DNA from: Plasmodium coatneyi
Lineage: Eukaryota; Apicomplexa; Aconoidasida; Haemosporida; Plasmodiidae
DNA: 64,000 bases
Direction of reading: 5' to 3'
Assembly (NCBI RefSeq): GCF_001680005.1
Contig: NC_033561.1
Span: forward strand, 248,001 to 312,000
How positions within the stretch are numbered: position 1 is the stretch's first letter; each line of letters opens with the position of its first letter. Position numbers and translations under genes: made by a program. Shown one piece after another: positions 37,430-51,753 of this stretch. Below the pieces are notes generated by a model. It searched no databases. It was not told the DNA's origin and worked only from the letters and a program-made list of their open reading frames with translations.

Positions 37430-38442
37430 AAAAAGGGTTCTGCTTCTGCTCCTTGATATCCAAACACTGATCATCTTACGATCGTACACGTATGGAAGCA
37501 AAAAGGTGTCAACAAGTTGGATACGTGCACTGTAATTGCAACGTGTTCTAAAATATCCCTACTTCGAGCAGACAAATAATGGAAGAAAAATAAAAATGTC
37601 AAATAGAAAAATACTTACAAGGATGAAGCATTCTGTTATTCAGGATTCTGCACCAATGCGCACTTCAAATCTTATTAATTATGGCCGCTCAGGAAATAAT
37701 TTCGCGAGAAATTCTTAAGCCAGATGTTAACATTTCAGGCGCACCTGTAACATCATGTCCAGTAGTATAAAAAAAAAAAAAAAAAAAGAAAAAATATAGC
37801 ATAATTTCGAATTACAAAACAATCCACAAAAAATATAGGTATATGCATCTGCATATATGCATATATAGATTGGCGCATATAGAAATAACTGCGTAAATTC
37901 AAACGTTTATACAAAAAAAAAAAATTCAAATATTTTTGGCTTTTTTTAGTTACACTAATATGATAAACTTAAACAAAAGTTAACACTTTAATTATTAATC
38001 TTATAAATAAAGTTTTAAAAGCCAGGTCCTTCGTTTTAATTCTGCACATATTTTTCATTCTAAATTAAGAAGTGTAGAGCACTTTATTTTAACGCTTATA
38101 GCAAATGAATTTTATATAGATAGTTTATTTTGTTCAAATCCATTCCTACTTTGTTTTACCACTTACACAGTGTGATAAATTTGAAAATTTACACCTTGCC
38201 TTATTTTTTGTAATATGTATCTGCAGCATAATCATGTCTTCATATTTTGCAAAATGATTTACCTAAAGCATTACTAGTGTGGGTCCCCTTCATCCAGATG
38301 CATAATATATATATATATATGAACATATACACTATTCCGCCTCCCTATAAAATCGTAGCTGCGGCATTTTTACTCTTGAGCTACACATATCCGTTATGGT
38401 ACGTTTAGTGCAATGTTCCACATTATCTAAGTATATGCCATA
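37430..38442. other. Convergent intergenic region
   Basis: 3' flanks of the short PHIST gene (plus) and the pir pseudogene (minus). A 60-codon frame at 37536-37718 lies just after the PHIST stop but has no homology I recognise. A (TA)n run at 38306-38322 is present. Confidence 0.6.
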
Positions 38443-39917
38443 TTACATAGCATCGTATGCTATGCTGTGCTCACTACCATCCGAAATAGTAGTCAAACTA
38501 TCATAACTGTCAAATATTGGATCCCCGTCTGCAGGGTAAATATTATGCTCAAGCTCACTTCTTATTCTTTTACGTCTTCGTGAGAAGCGATTTCCAAGTG
38601 GAGTGAACTGAAAAAAAAAATATATTAAATTAAGTAAAAAAACGTAAAATAAATTAAAATTATGCAAAATAACAAATGGCGTAATTATGTAATATTTACG
38701 GAAGACATCTAGTACTGTAAGCAGCGTTTTTCCTTTTACCTTCATTAAAGCTGCTATAAGCATTGTAATTGTCAATACAGAAAAAAATGTACACAAAGCA
38801 ACTTTACTTAATGAAAACCCTTTTTCATTTATGAATCTTAAGAAAATATTATCATCGCTATGTACTTTACTTGGAATTTCTGTGAGTTTTTCTGAGTTGG
38901 CTGCAAGTGATATAGCCGCAGGTTGCGGATTTGCTTCAGCATTAGAATGTCTCACTTCACCTCTTTGTGCTAAAATTACTTTTTTCCGTTCAGGGTTATC
39001 AATGAACGGTTGAACATATTTATTATACTTCGCTATGAATGCTGTAGGTGATTTCTGGAAATCATTGAATACATCTACGGCGTTCTTATAACAAGGATTC
39101 CACCACGATTCAACATATAGTTTCAGTAATTCATATTTAGTAAACAATTTTCTTGGATCATATAAGAAATAACCCTGAATATAATTTGTACAAGCGTTAA
39201 GCCCTAGCTTTGTACATAACGGTTCAAAGGATAAATATAATGGAATTCTCTCTTTAAGATAATCCAAATATGTCTGACATGCATAATATGTACTTTTCCC
39301 AATTTCCCCTTTAATGAATTTATAATCTTCAATATAATCCATAAAATTTTTCATTTGTTTTAAATGTGTCAAAAAGTTATCCCTAAATAAAGTTTTATCC
39401 GGAAAGCATACCTCCTTATCTTCTTTTACTTCATAACTATGAACAATAAATTCAGTCCATATCTCATTAAAACGATTAATGGTATTCTAAAAATCGCTTT
39501 CCTTGTCAATAGACTTAAGTCCGTTATACACTTCATCATAGAGCCAATAATTTATATCAAAGCAATGCTTCTTACGAAAAGTATCGTCATTGTCATCTCG
39601 TACCAATTCCACGTTTTTTATGAGTTGTTTGCAAAGTCCATAAAGCCATTCACCATTAGGGTATCTATTTAATACGCCCCTACATAAATTTTTGACATCA
39701 TTTAAATTTTCCCCATTTATCAATTTTTGGTAAAACTTGTACGAAGGTAACGTTTTCGGCTGAGGACTCTAAAAAATTAAAGAAAATAAATTAATAGATA
39801 TATACAATTTTTCAAGAATCTATATTTAATTGTCTTGTGTGTCTAATCTTATTTACTAGTAATGAAGATACATCGATTATTTAAAAAAGGGAAAATTACT
39901 GTTATGGTTTCCTCCAT
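38443..39917 (-). pseudogene. pir (VIR-like) variant antigen gene with an in-frame stop
   Basis: Three exons in standard pir layout. Exon 1 (39900-39917) encodes MEETIT before GTAATT. Exon 2 (38740-39768) begins SPQPKTLPSYKFYQKL, runs through the cysteine-spaced ectodomain (CFDINYWLYDEVYNGLKS) and ends after the membrane helix (LCTFFSVLTITMLIAALMK) at AAG|GTAAAA. Exon 3 (38443-38607) starts FTPLGNRFSRRRKRIRSE, the conserved start of the pir cytoplasmic tail. All junctions are phase 0. A single TAG at 39487-39489 interrupts exon 2; the same frame continues without other stops (NTINRFNEIWTEFIVHSYEV, then KEDKEVCFPDK). So this is a recent nonsense pseudogene, a strain allele, or a sequencing error. 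Intron 2 happens to be open in frame. Confidence 0.85.
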
Positions 39918-41206
39918 ATGCTTATGTTATGGTCCCTTACGTATTGGCTTATGATAAATTGGTACAGTGTAAAAATTTACCAGTAAATAATTCGTCATAT
40001 TTGAAAAAATAAAGAGGTCGAACGGTAGGCGTAAATACAAATATACTTAATGTATTATCCTTCAATGTTTTACAGAATTACTAATTTGGGAATTCCTTAA
40101 TTGTGTCCTTTCTCAATATATATATTTTAAAAAAAATTGCATCTGTACCAAATTTGCACATTACCACCTATATGTTATATTTAAATATATATATGTAATT
40201 ACGCCACATATCGAAGAAAATATAAGATTTATGATGAAAATAAATGAAAGATCATTATTCTTACTAATTACGAAGCAAATAATGAAATATACAGTTTATA
40301 AATATTTCAAATATATTGAAACCCATTAATGTGTTAAAATAATTTATCCTCCTTTCCTTTTATTTTAATTCCATTAATACAACTGCTTCTGTAGGCGTTT
40401 CTTTTGCAACGGATATATAAAATATGTAGAATTATTTTTCCTGTTTTCGAATATTAACTTCGCACTTTTATGTGTCTATGTATAAATGAGTGTAACAAGG
40501 ACTTTTTTTCTTTTTCTATATTGGGGGAATTGAAAAATACACTCAATTATAAATAAGAGATACGAAAAAATTAAAGGATCAAATAATTCATTCTGAGATT
40601 AACAATTCTTTAAAGAATTATAATTTACATGTGTGAAATAAAGTCAGAATAATAGAGCAAAACAAATATGATGCCCCCTTTTTTATAAGCTTTATATGCG
40701 TGTAACAAATTGAAATTTACACACAAGGAATAACTAATTAATAATTAAAATGTTCATAAGTAGTAAAAAACAAAGGAAACATACATTTCCTATCGAAAAA
40801 TGTATTAATTCAATTACAGAAAAAAATAACTTTCCCTTATATTAATTAAGCAACGCAAAATATCAATAAGTTTTCAAACAAATCTGTTAATTAAAAGGAA
40901 AAAATATATATATTAGTACAAATGAAACAAACAGCTTATTATGGATTTCCATTAATAACCATATGCAACAATTATAAATTCAAATGAACAACATAATAAA
41001 TGTCTTATTTATATTAAAGGGGTATACTGAATTACAAAAAAAACTTAAAATAAAAAAGAATATATATATAAATGGTACAAGGCAAATCTTATAACGTATT
41101 ACGCGAATACGCACACCTATATATATATACATAAATGTATGTATATATATATACCTCTTGAAAACACCACAATTTTCAATTTAACCCCATTTGTACGTTA
41201 TTAAAT
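39918..41206. other. Intergenic region
   Basis: AT-rich spacer between the pir gene start and the 3' end of the large exported protein gene. No coding or RNA feature seen; (TA)n and A runs only. Confidence 0.6.
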
Positions 41207-44200
41207 TTAAAGACCTCGATACATAGTATTTCTTGGTGATTCTAAACTTATTTCGAATTTATTGGTTTGGCTAAAAGTTTTAAACAGTTTAGCCATTCTA
41301 TGGCACTTTAATATTTTTATACCATAATAAAGTGCCATGACGAGAAATATCAAACCGGTACCAAGGACAAATTGATGTAAGCTAGCTAGGTAAAACGCGA
41401 ATAAACATAGTAACGTTAATAAAAGTGGAGCAAATATTTTAAACTTCTTGGTGTAATAAAATAATTTATTTAAATTCGTTTCTGGCTTAATCAAGAATGT
41501 ATCACTCCTTATTGATCTTTTCATTGAATTCAACATTTCTAATTCAAACATGAAATCTATTTTTTTGATAAATTTTAAAATCTTTAAGAACAATTTTTTC
41601 TTATTAATCATTCTTGATTTGAAAGGCCCTTTTTCATCTCCTTTTATATATGAAAATACCTTTTTTATAAAGCACTTTTTGTTCCTTTTTAAATTTACTA
41701 GGTTCGTTCCATAGTCATCATCTATACAATTCCTTCTGTTACAATTTTGTCCATTATCATTTCTTCTATAATCATCTCTTCTACGTTCATCTCTTCTATT
41801 ATTACCTTCTCTATAACATTCTTCTCTATTACCGTCTTTTCTATTATTTCCCGCTTTATCATTTGAATCTTTATAATTTCTATCATGTCCATGTGTTTGC
41901 TCTATCCTCATAGGTTTATCATTGCATTTTAATAAGTACGATTTTTTACAATCAAAACTTTTACGTTTGAAGGTGTAACTAGACTTCAAAAAATCATTAT
42001 CCTTTTCTGATTCTTCACGTAATTTCGAAGGGTTGATACCGTTGTTCCTTGATATATTGGATTTCTTTTTATTAACATTTTCATAACTTCCCACTGCTTT
42101 ATAATGTGCACTATATTCTTTTTCATTATATTTTAAACCATCATGTAGCTTGGATAAGGCTACTTTACTGTATCTTACTGACTTATATCGCTTATTCAGG
42201 GCGTGAGCATCATCTAATTCGTCATATAGATCATCTAAATTGCTCTGATCATATTTTGATGAATTATATGTATTGTTTTCACCTTGGGGTTTGCCTTTTA
42301 ATGAAAAAAAGGATTTCACAGAATGGGAAACAACATCATCATTTCCTTTTCCCTTTTCTTCATTGTTTATTTTTTTAACGGTTCTCTTTGAACACGAATC
42401 AGCATCCTTTAACACATTTGATGGTTTTGCAGTATCGCGCACCGCGCTTGTTACATAAGAAATATTCTTATCCATTTTATTCTCTTTGGATGCATTAGAG
42501 GAATCCTTTGAACCATAATAGTTAGAAGGAGCACCCGGTTTATCAAGGCTTCTTCTAGATCTATTTCTACTTAATACACTATATAAACTCCTAGTTCCAC
42601 ACTTATCAGTAGTACCGCGTGATTTGTCATAACTATTCTTAGGCACATCATTATTCACTTTTGAGGAAACAGATGCATGCTTAGAACCATAATAATAATC
42701 ATCCTGATCGTTTGTTTTATCCAAATTTTTTTTTTCCATGTTACTACCTTCTCTTGCACCAGGTGACGTCTTGGAACAATAATAAACACTACCATCCTTT
42801 GATTTATCAGATTTTTCCTTGGTCAGCATATTATCTTTCCGAACGCCAAATGAATTTCTACAATTATAATAATCAGTACTAATGTTTGATTTATCAAAAC
42901 TTTTATTAAGGCTCCTTCTCTTTTTTAATACGCTATACAGGCTCTTAGAATCATAATTATCACGACGGCAAGGGTTTTGTTCATAATACTTGCCTTCTTT
43001 ACTCTTATCTAGTTCTTTCTTATCTGTACTATTACTTCCTAATGAATAGGATTGACGATCAGAACAGTTATGCTTCTTTTTCATATTAGACATTTCCTTA
43101 TTCCTATTATTATGTGTTAATCTATCAGATTGACTGTCAAAATAATCTTCATACTGTGATAAATCACATAAATATTCATATTCCTCTTTTGGTGTATATA
43201 ACGATCTTTTAGTATGGCTACGAGGCTCCATTTTATTAACTAAATGCTCAAAATCTGCATCAAGTTGTATATTAAGGATCTCCTTTTTAAACATCTCATA
43301 ATGTTTTAATGCTTCGAATCTTTCCTTTGTAGCAAAAGCATTCTGTAAAGCATTAAACATTCTTTTAAAATCATCAGCAAGTTCCATATCAATCAAAAGT
43401 TTATTCTGGTAATTATCTGTGTTATTTAGTTCAGTAGCCTCCTCTTCATAATTAGCGCTATCCTTTTTACAGGTACGTGAATTTTTCTTATTTCTATCAT
43501 TTACAAATTTATCGGATATAACACTAGTACTGTGATCATTCTTGGAGTTACCAGTTATAGAGCTATCTTTACCATTACGTTTGTCGCCATTTCTGTGTCC
43601 ATTTGTACCGCTCTTTCTGCCTCCACTTTTTGAGTGATCAGGCATATCACTATCTCTTCCATCAATCCTTTTTAATTTCTTTGTTATATCGCTCCTTCGA
43701 TCAGCAACCATTTTTGATTTATGAACTGCACCGTTGTATGTGTTATCAATTCTTCTGGATTTACCGGTTACGTGACTTCTTTTGTCATCATCCAATTCGT
43801 CATATGTGAAGCTAACTCGCTCTTCATGTTTTAACTTACTAAATCGTTTGTTATCTTGGTAATTTTTTCTCTCATTAAGTTGTTCCTTAACACTAGCATT
43901 GTCTTTTAAGGTACTGTCGTGTTGCTCGCTAGCATTTGTATTATCTTCTGTGCTAACATCTAACGGTTCCCCCGCATTTACAACATCTGTTAAAACCTCA
44001 TCGAATTGTTCTTCAGCATATCCTGTACTCTCTAGCACTGTCGTCACTAGTTCAGTGCGATCGTTATATTCTCCTAGTTCTTGGGATTCCCCAGCAATTT
44101 CGTCTTGTTTTAGTACATTTATACGATTATCATGATATTTGTAAGAACTTTTGGTACAATAACCGCCTTTTTTATTTTTATCATACCTTCTATATTTCCC

Positions 44201-46654
44201 TTCAGCATGCTCATCTTCATCCTCATCATCTGCATATTCACCACCGTCGCTTTCATCATTTCCATTTTTCGATATCTCTGACTGTTCGCTATCACTGCTT
44301 TCGTAAAGCTTTGATGGGTCAATTTGCTTTTCAAATTTGTTCATACCGCTAATGATATGGGAATTTTCATTGGAATAATCTTGCTCGCTTTTCAATACAT
44401 CCAATGGGTTTTGACAATTACTTCCATTGTTTCTATATATATTATTTCGGTTGTTAGAATTTCTACCACCATTAGGGGATCTGTTAACTGGATTATCATA
44501 ATTGTTTTGGTCTCTTCTGGATCCCTCAAATGGTTTGTTTGCATTATTCCTCCCATTCATTTTTCCACTTTTTTTTTTGCCATTCTGTGAACCACCTTTT
44601 GACGGATGTACCCCATTTTTAGGAAGATCGTCTTCCTTTAATATATTGACCCCATTTTCAGGATCTTCATCAACTTTTTCCTCATTCACTTGTTCCTTAA
44701 GAGCATTACAATGTTCTAATGAATTATGTATTTTCTCTGATTCTTTTTCATCAAGATCCTCACATTTTTCATCTGATTTTTGTTCTTCCTGTGGATTCTG
44801 AGCAGCGCTTCCATCAGATCTTAATGAATCATATTCTTTACCATAATTATCATCATCATTAATTTTATCAAAATGCTTGTGCATATTAACAGTACGCATT
44901 AACGAACTGTGTAACTCCTTAAAATCGTTATCTGCCCTATATTTATCAAATATATTTTCAAAATTATCTTCATTTTGGACTTTATCAGCTATTTCTTTAA
45001 CTTCCTTCGCATCTCCTCTTTGTTGCTCCACCTGTGTGTTTACCCCATGACCAAGTGTTTCTTCATTAACTTCTCTTTTAAAAGCGTTGTCATGATCCAG
45101 CACATCAGATCTTCTCTGCAAATCTTCATTATTGGATAATGCTTCATTATTTTGTTCTAAATTAGAGCCACCAGGAACATTATCATTTTTATTAAATCCT
45201 CCGTTTCGATTAATGCCCTCCTTAATTTTACTAAATGACACATTTACATTACTAACTCCTTTTAATGTGTACAATCCTTCCTTAACATCATCATGGATTT
45301 TTATTTTATTAACTTTATCTTGAAAATCACTGTACTGTTTTAACGTATCGCGAGATTCACCAAAACTGACATTAGCACTTGGCACATCAGATTGTTTATT
45401 TGAGCTGTTATTACTACCATTCATATTTTCAGAAGTTACATCCTTTTCCACATTTTCACTTGATTTAAAATTATCATGTATTCTGCTTGCACCGTAATCA
45501 AATTGTAATAATGAATAACACATTTCAGAATCTTGATCGTTCTGTGTTTCATCACAATTTTCTTTAAAATTATTGTAATTTTTTAAATCTACCAATCGTT
45601 TTAAAAAAATATTTTCACTGACTCCTGGGCTACTTGATCCAGCTGCCTTGCCAATATCTGCGGAACCGGATGATTCCTTAGCATTCGCATTCATCAAAGA
45701 ATTATAATTTGAATTAAGTCCTTCATTATTATCATTCCTGCTATTATTTTCTTGATGAATAAAAAGACTTACAGTACTCTCATCCTGTTTTTCGTGATCA
45801 TTATCTTCTTTAAGGTTATTGTAATGCTGCATGGGGTCGAACCTCATTCTTAATTCATTTTGATCATTTGGAGCCTCATTTGATTGACTAATCTCGTTAG
45901 CGGAACTTAACGAATCAAATGATTCGCTCGTCATACTTTTGGTATTATTACCATTTTCACTAACTTGCACGTTATCCTCTCTCACACGTTCATTAATGTA
46001 TATTGAATCATCTAAATATTTTTGAGAATTGCTACCGAGAAATATTTCTTCTGGATGTTTTTTAGAAGAATGGTAATTTTCCCTTAGCAAATCTGCTTCG
46101 CTGTCATCAAGAAATTCATAACTTCCCTCAATGCTTATATTTGCATCTCCAATTAACAGTCTTCCCGACCTTACGCCTAATGCATTTACGCTCCTTCTGT
46201 TAGCACATGATTCACTAAAGGTTGAGGTAGTATGCGTCTATAAAAATTGGAGAAAAAAATTCACCATGTTACATGTGCGAAAAATGAACACACATGTTTT
46301 GGTTTATAACCTTTACGCGAAGGTTCTTTTATGAGGTGCACAGCATACATGCATGTGTATATAAATATATACACATTTATATACGCATAAACACGCATGC
46401 GTTGCAGCGGCATATAAGAACTGTCAAAAGACAAAATCTTCTGTTTCGTTTACCTTATCGGAATTTTGCCATGTTAATGCAAAAACAATAAATGTGCACG
46501 TCTTGACCAAAAAACAAAAGAACTTATTTTCCTGTTTACCCATGTGGCACTCCGTTACATATTCTGATTCATTCTCAACAAATAAATTATTATCTATATG
46601 ATAGTTTCTTTGATAATCTCCAATCGTCTTAGGATTGTATCTTTCCTTGGTCAT
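41207..46654 (-). CDS. Very large fam-d-like exported membrane protein (about 1743 residues)
   Basis: Exon 1 (46454-46654) encodes 67 residues with a hydrophobic stretch (FFCFLVKTCTFIVFALTW), donor AAG|GTAAAC. Exon 2 (41207-46237) follows a TTTTTATAG acceptor in phase 0. The export core is RLLIG at residues 93-97. Residues about 200-580 hold diverged repeats centred on a YNNFKE/HCNALKE/DNAFKRE-type motif; about 1147-1320 hold diverged repeats of 35-40 residues with SLYSVL, SLDKP and YYGSK elements. A basic RRDERRRDDYRRND stretch precedes the C-terminal block, which has FKSRMINKKKLFLKILKF, two membrane helices (about 1667-1704) and a short tail. That block matches the other fam-d-like genes at 20.6, 49.8 and 51.8 kb. 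The length is more than five times that of the small paralogues here. Probably inserted in a parasite-made membrane in the red cell with the long charged part exposed; function unknown. Confidence 0.8.
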
Positions 46655-49600
46655 TCTTTACTTTTTTATATTTATAAACATTTTATTGTAGGTTTCTTTA
46701 ACTAAATATAAATATATAACATATAAATTATTAGATATATTTAAATTCTAATTAACGTAACCTGAAAGGAACTAGTGAATTTAAAAATAAGAAAATTTCC
46801 CTTCTGCATATAATACAATACAAAAAAAAATTTGCATAAACTAAACTAATTCCTAAAATAGGTAACTCCCGCGTATTAATAATATATAACACATAAAATA
46901 GTTAATTATATGGCTAACGAAACAACATTTTTATTCTGTAGAACTCATTCCCAAATTACCGAAAAAAAAAAAAAAAAATTGGGATACTTTTTTACTAAAA
47001 ATAGCATGCAAACCGTTATTATTAAGTAATTTTTTTCTAGTAACTAGTAGACATAAAAATAAAATATTAATTATACTAATTTCAATTTGAACTCTTTTTA
47101 ATTATTCTTCTTACGTACATAAAAAATATTCTATTCCGTACATATAAAAAAAGCTTTAAAAAAATGTTGCAAAGAACAATAAATAATATATAGTTCAATA
47201 CATGAGGGGGAATATAGTAAAAATCAAATCGGAACCTTTTTTTTTTTTTTTTTACATGCGGCTGTTGCATACCTATAAAGTTTGTTTTAATGGTAACTCT
47301 ATAACATATAATATTATGACTATCATATGAAGAGAAAAAAAACACTACAACGTTATTTAAATAGAATCTATTTGAAAATAAAAAAAATATAATGGAGGAC
47401 GCATATTAATAATTTTTTAATATTTTTTATTTCTCATATTTAATAATCAGTTGTTAGAATTTTTTTGGACTACATGCAGCAAAAAATAGAAAATAAAATG
47501 TAGTTATTTAATAATCCCATAATTAAAAATTCCAACACAAAATTTATTATTAACCATTTTGTTATAATATATGATATTATATCTTTAATTTAATAACAAG
47601 TCCTTTTAAAGAAAATAAATTTCGCTTTGTAACATGGGTAAATTTGCTATTATTACCTGTAAAAAATTGCGCCAAATAGGCCCATACAACACGTAAATTA
47701 AAAAAAAAAAAAAGGAACTTCCAATATTATTATTTAAAAAATAAAAAAATGCTTTTTATCGCAATTTCTCTTAGGAAAACTCCAAACCCTTATCGTGTTT
47801 CCCAACTTATTTTTACACCTTCATCATTGTTGTTTACATTACATTATAGGACGTACTTTAATATTTATACTATAACATTTTCACTTATTTAAAAAACTAG
47901 AACCCTCAGTTGAACCTTTATTTCTCTTTTCCCATAGTACACTTTTAATTTTACGCCTCCCTTCATCTTTTTCTCATTTTATATTTTAAACAGATGTTTA
48001 AAAGTTGCTTCACATTTAATCAAAATGTAAGACGATATTAATATTCTACGAGGTCCACTTTGAATATTATCGAAAAAAAATATATATATGTGCAATGTGT
48101 CTCTGCTGACTATCAAAAGTAGTATTCCCCTTTTGGACATTTAATAGAGTTTACCGATGCATCTATAAAAATCAGTTCATAAATGGGATATTTTGGCACT
48201 TTTTTTCCGTTTTTTTTTTGCGTTATGTATAATTAGCTTAATCACGCTGATAGAGGAACCCCCCTAAATCACAAATGTGCAAATCGTTAATTTGTGTTAA
48301 AAAAATTTTTTTAAAATAATATATATATATTATGTACAATGTAACGAGATAATGAATCACATTTTCCGAGGGAACAATTGATTCGCTTTTAAATTCACCT
48401 ATCCACGTATTAGCCTTTTTTCAATGGTGTTCTTTTCATTCTTCTGCAACGTAACTCATTATACTATTTTCCAAATAAGCTCCTGATTTCCGCATAAATG
48501 GTTAAATTTAGGGATAAAATAATCTTGTTCGCCACTATATTTTCCCCCTATTCTGCAGAGTTTACATTCTAACTTTAATTATAACATTTTAAATATATTT
48601 TTGTCTATAAAGGGTGAGCTGGACAAAGTCGCATGTTTCCTTAATAATATAAAAATTCCTGAATTTTAAAATTAAATAACCAATCAGCAGAAACATGATG
48701 TAGGGAAGGGTTTCTCCTCGTATTTACTGCTCAAACCTTTCATAGCATTAGTTAGGTCGGAGATAGCAAAGATCCATATTTTCCAAAGGCAGGGCAGCAA
48801 AGTCTACGTACCATATGTTACCCTACTGTTCATATGCGTGTATATATGTACTGATAGGCATATGAGCCTTATATCACATGTATGTGACAAATACATATTT
48901 AACTATTGGGAGGAACGTCCCTTTGCGATTATAATGTAGCAAATGGAATTAGGTCTTTTATGAAGAATCTGTGCACGCATAGCCCATACAAAAAAGGAAG
49001 ATAAAATTTAGGAAAGCTAAATAAATTATTGAATCTAAAAAAGCCATTTCTCAATATATTATAATTTTACAGTGATCATTTTTCCACAAAATCAGGCTGT
49101 AAAATAACTGACATCCACCTTTTTAAGAAGCACACACATATATACCTTGGAACATGCGGAATTACCCATATGCCTCACCTTCCTCACGATTCCCATTACG
49201 CACTAAGGTCTATACAGAAAAGTGCAATAAAAATGGAAACAATGCTGTTCTCTGTTATCAAATTTATGCTATAAATTATTATACTTAAATTAACACATAT
49301 AAAAGTTGAAATTTAAATTAGTTCCTGTAATTAAAGCAAAGAACACATTTTTCAAACATTAAAAATTTCAAATCATGCACTATACATGTATATATTAGTA
49401 TACAAATATATATCGATCGAATTTTCACGAATCAGCTAAAACGAATAAATTTCAATAATAAACGGAACAAATTTTCGTAAAAGAATAAGGAAAAAGGAAA
49501 AAACTTTAAAAAATATGCACACACTTATAAAAATCAAACATATATATGTCTAATTGGAGTAAGCCAAGAAATCATTAATAACGGGTTCATGTTGCGGTAT

Positions 49601-49799
49601 ATTCAAAGCGTAAATCTTCCTCCCCCTATTAGCCGTAAAAGCCCATTTGTACTGTTGCTTGTTTGTGCCCTGCCTTAGGCACTACACACTAGCATATTCA
49701 GTTAATACACAAAAAAATATTTTCTATAACGCACATTGACACCTTTCAATACATAATTAACCTTAAAATTTTTCATAATTCTAGGTTAACTTCCGCATG
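46655..49799. other. Long intergenic region
   Basis: Upstream flank of the large exported protein gene. AT-rich with A runs (46961-46978, 47700-47714). No gene is recognised; a frame at 47082-47345 (minus) is low-complexity. Confidence 0.6.
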
Positions 49800-50700
49800 G
49801 TGAACTATATTTTGGTATTTCCACAGTTTAGCAAAAAAATATGCTATGATAAAAATGGTTGCTCCCTCCTTTGATTAAAGCAAGTTTGCTAGAAATATAT
49901 AACAACAATGTAAGGAGTGTTCCAATTACTACTGGAGAAAATATTTTATATTTATGCATGACAATTCAAAATTTTTCCCTTTTATTTTTTATTCTAATCG
50001 TAAAATGGTTGCGATAACTACCACCGCTCAGAATGTCTAACAGTTCTAATTCAACGTGTATGTTTAACTTTTTAATAAAAGTCTTATATTTTGAAATAAA
50101 TGATATACCACTATGGCTATAACTATTCAAATATTTTATTTTCCCCAGGTTTAATTTCTTTGCAATTTTTTAAGAACATCTTATTTGATATAGGGGCGAT
50201 CAATTTTTCATATGTTTACTCTATCTCAGCATTTGTGCTACTATACATATCACTGATCGAATCATCAACATTATCTTCTGTTGCTGATTCATCATACATT
50301 TCTTCATCGTAATGATCCACAAAATCATTTTCATAATATTGTACATCCGCCTCCGTCACATTATCAGGACACATTTTTGCAATATGTTGCCTTTGAAAAA
50401 GTGATCGTCCAACCCTTTTATTAAATGATTTATCGAGGAATCCCTTCTTTCCCAGTGGATTCCCCTCAAGATTTTGACAATAGAAAATTTAAAGATATTT
50501 TATTCATAATATAGAAATAACCATTTAACTGAAAAATTAAAACATAGACACAAATTATTACTCCAGGTGTAAGCAGACAACATTAAAGGGATATGCAAAA
50601 TTTCAAACATGATCTTTATACATACATTGTCAGAATGCTCCCATTTCCAACATATTAAAAAAAGGGAGAATATATAAAATTTGGACAGAAGGTTATACAT
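49800..50700 (-). pseudogene. Fam-d-like exported protein pseudogene
   Basis: Exon 1 (50626-50700) reads MYNLLSKFYIFSLFLICWKW and five more residues up to an AAT|GTATGT donor, resembling the first exons of the neighbouring family genes. Exon 2 (50216-50464) starts GNPLGKKG and carries PEXEL RSLFQ, then an acidic stretch, and hits a TAA at 50216-50218. Beyond the stop, in other frames, family-like C-terminal pieces remain: SKYKTFIKKLNIHVELELLD near 50.08 kb and MHKYKIFSPVVIGTLLTLLL near 49.94 kb, matching the helix block and first membrane helix of the large gene. So the C-terminal half has been lost from the frame by stops and frameshifts. A truncated secreted product from the first two exons remains possible. 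Confidence 0.75.
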
Positions 50701-51753
50701 ATTTATTTTTCATATCGTTCTTTATGCTTGGATATTCTTCTAAAAGCAACCTTCTTTTTTTTTTTCTTTACAAAACTATATGCAAAAGACTGATTGCAAT
50801 AGGTATATTATTTCGATTTTTTTTTTTTTTTTTTTCCTGTTTGACAAATAATATTCAAAAATGTTATTATTAAATTTGTGATAATAACATAATAACCTAA
50901 TAATGTAATTTTTCGTCAGCTTATTTTGTATATTCTCAAATATGGAACATTTGCTTTCCTCTTCCAATTTGAATGATTAAAAGTAAATAACATACTATTA
51001 GTAAATGAAGAACATATAGAACAAGATTGCATTTGCAGCAGAAATCTTTTCATTTCATTAAAATGCATTATTTTATATAAAAATAAATGTATTCATTGCA
51101 AAAATATAAGTTCTTAAAGTTATTGAATTTGTGAAATTTTTAAAAGGAAAACAAAAGGTGTCTTTGTGTCATTCAACAAGTGTAGAAATAAATAAAAAGT
51201 CATTTATTTAATAATATTAAGAATACAGAAACAAAAAATTTTAATCTTTTTTCATTTAAATTATGCGTACAACCAAAAAGACACTTTTCAAATAAATTAA
51301 ACTTAAAAAAAGATGAATTTTTTACATAAAATTGACATCAAAAAATATATAGTAAAATGTAATAAAAGTATAATATATAAAATGCAACATAATAAAATAT
51401 AATATGTAAGATATAGTGGAATAAAATAAAACAACTATTTCTTAAAAATACGATTCATATGTGGCAATTAAAGAAACTTAACAATCTGCTTTGTTCATTA
51501 AAACACAAATACAAGATATTAAATTAAGTATCAACGCGCACAATAGGATTGAAAAGGCTTTTAAGAAATAAAAAAAAAAAAAAGATTAAAATTTCATGCC
51601 TCATATATAAAATGAGAGAAAACATACATGCACACACACATATATATTTTCAGATAAATATATGAGGTGTTCAGTGTATTCTAAATATGGTATTAAATGT
51701 AGACTTACAAAGATTATAATACTTCTGGGGGTAGTTGTCAGACACGTGACAAC
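50701..51753. other. Intergenic region
   Basis: Very AT-rich spacer with T and A runs. A 63-codon frame at 50776-50967 (minus) starts MEEESKCSIFENIQNKLTKN but has no hydrophobic segment or useful donor and overlaps an A tract; not called. Confidence 0.55.
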
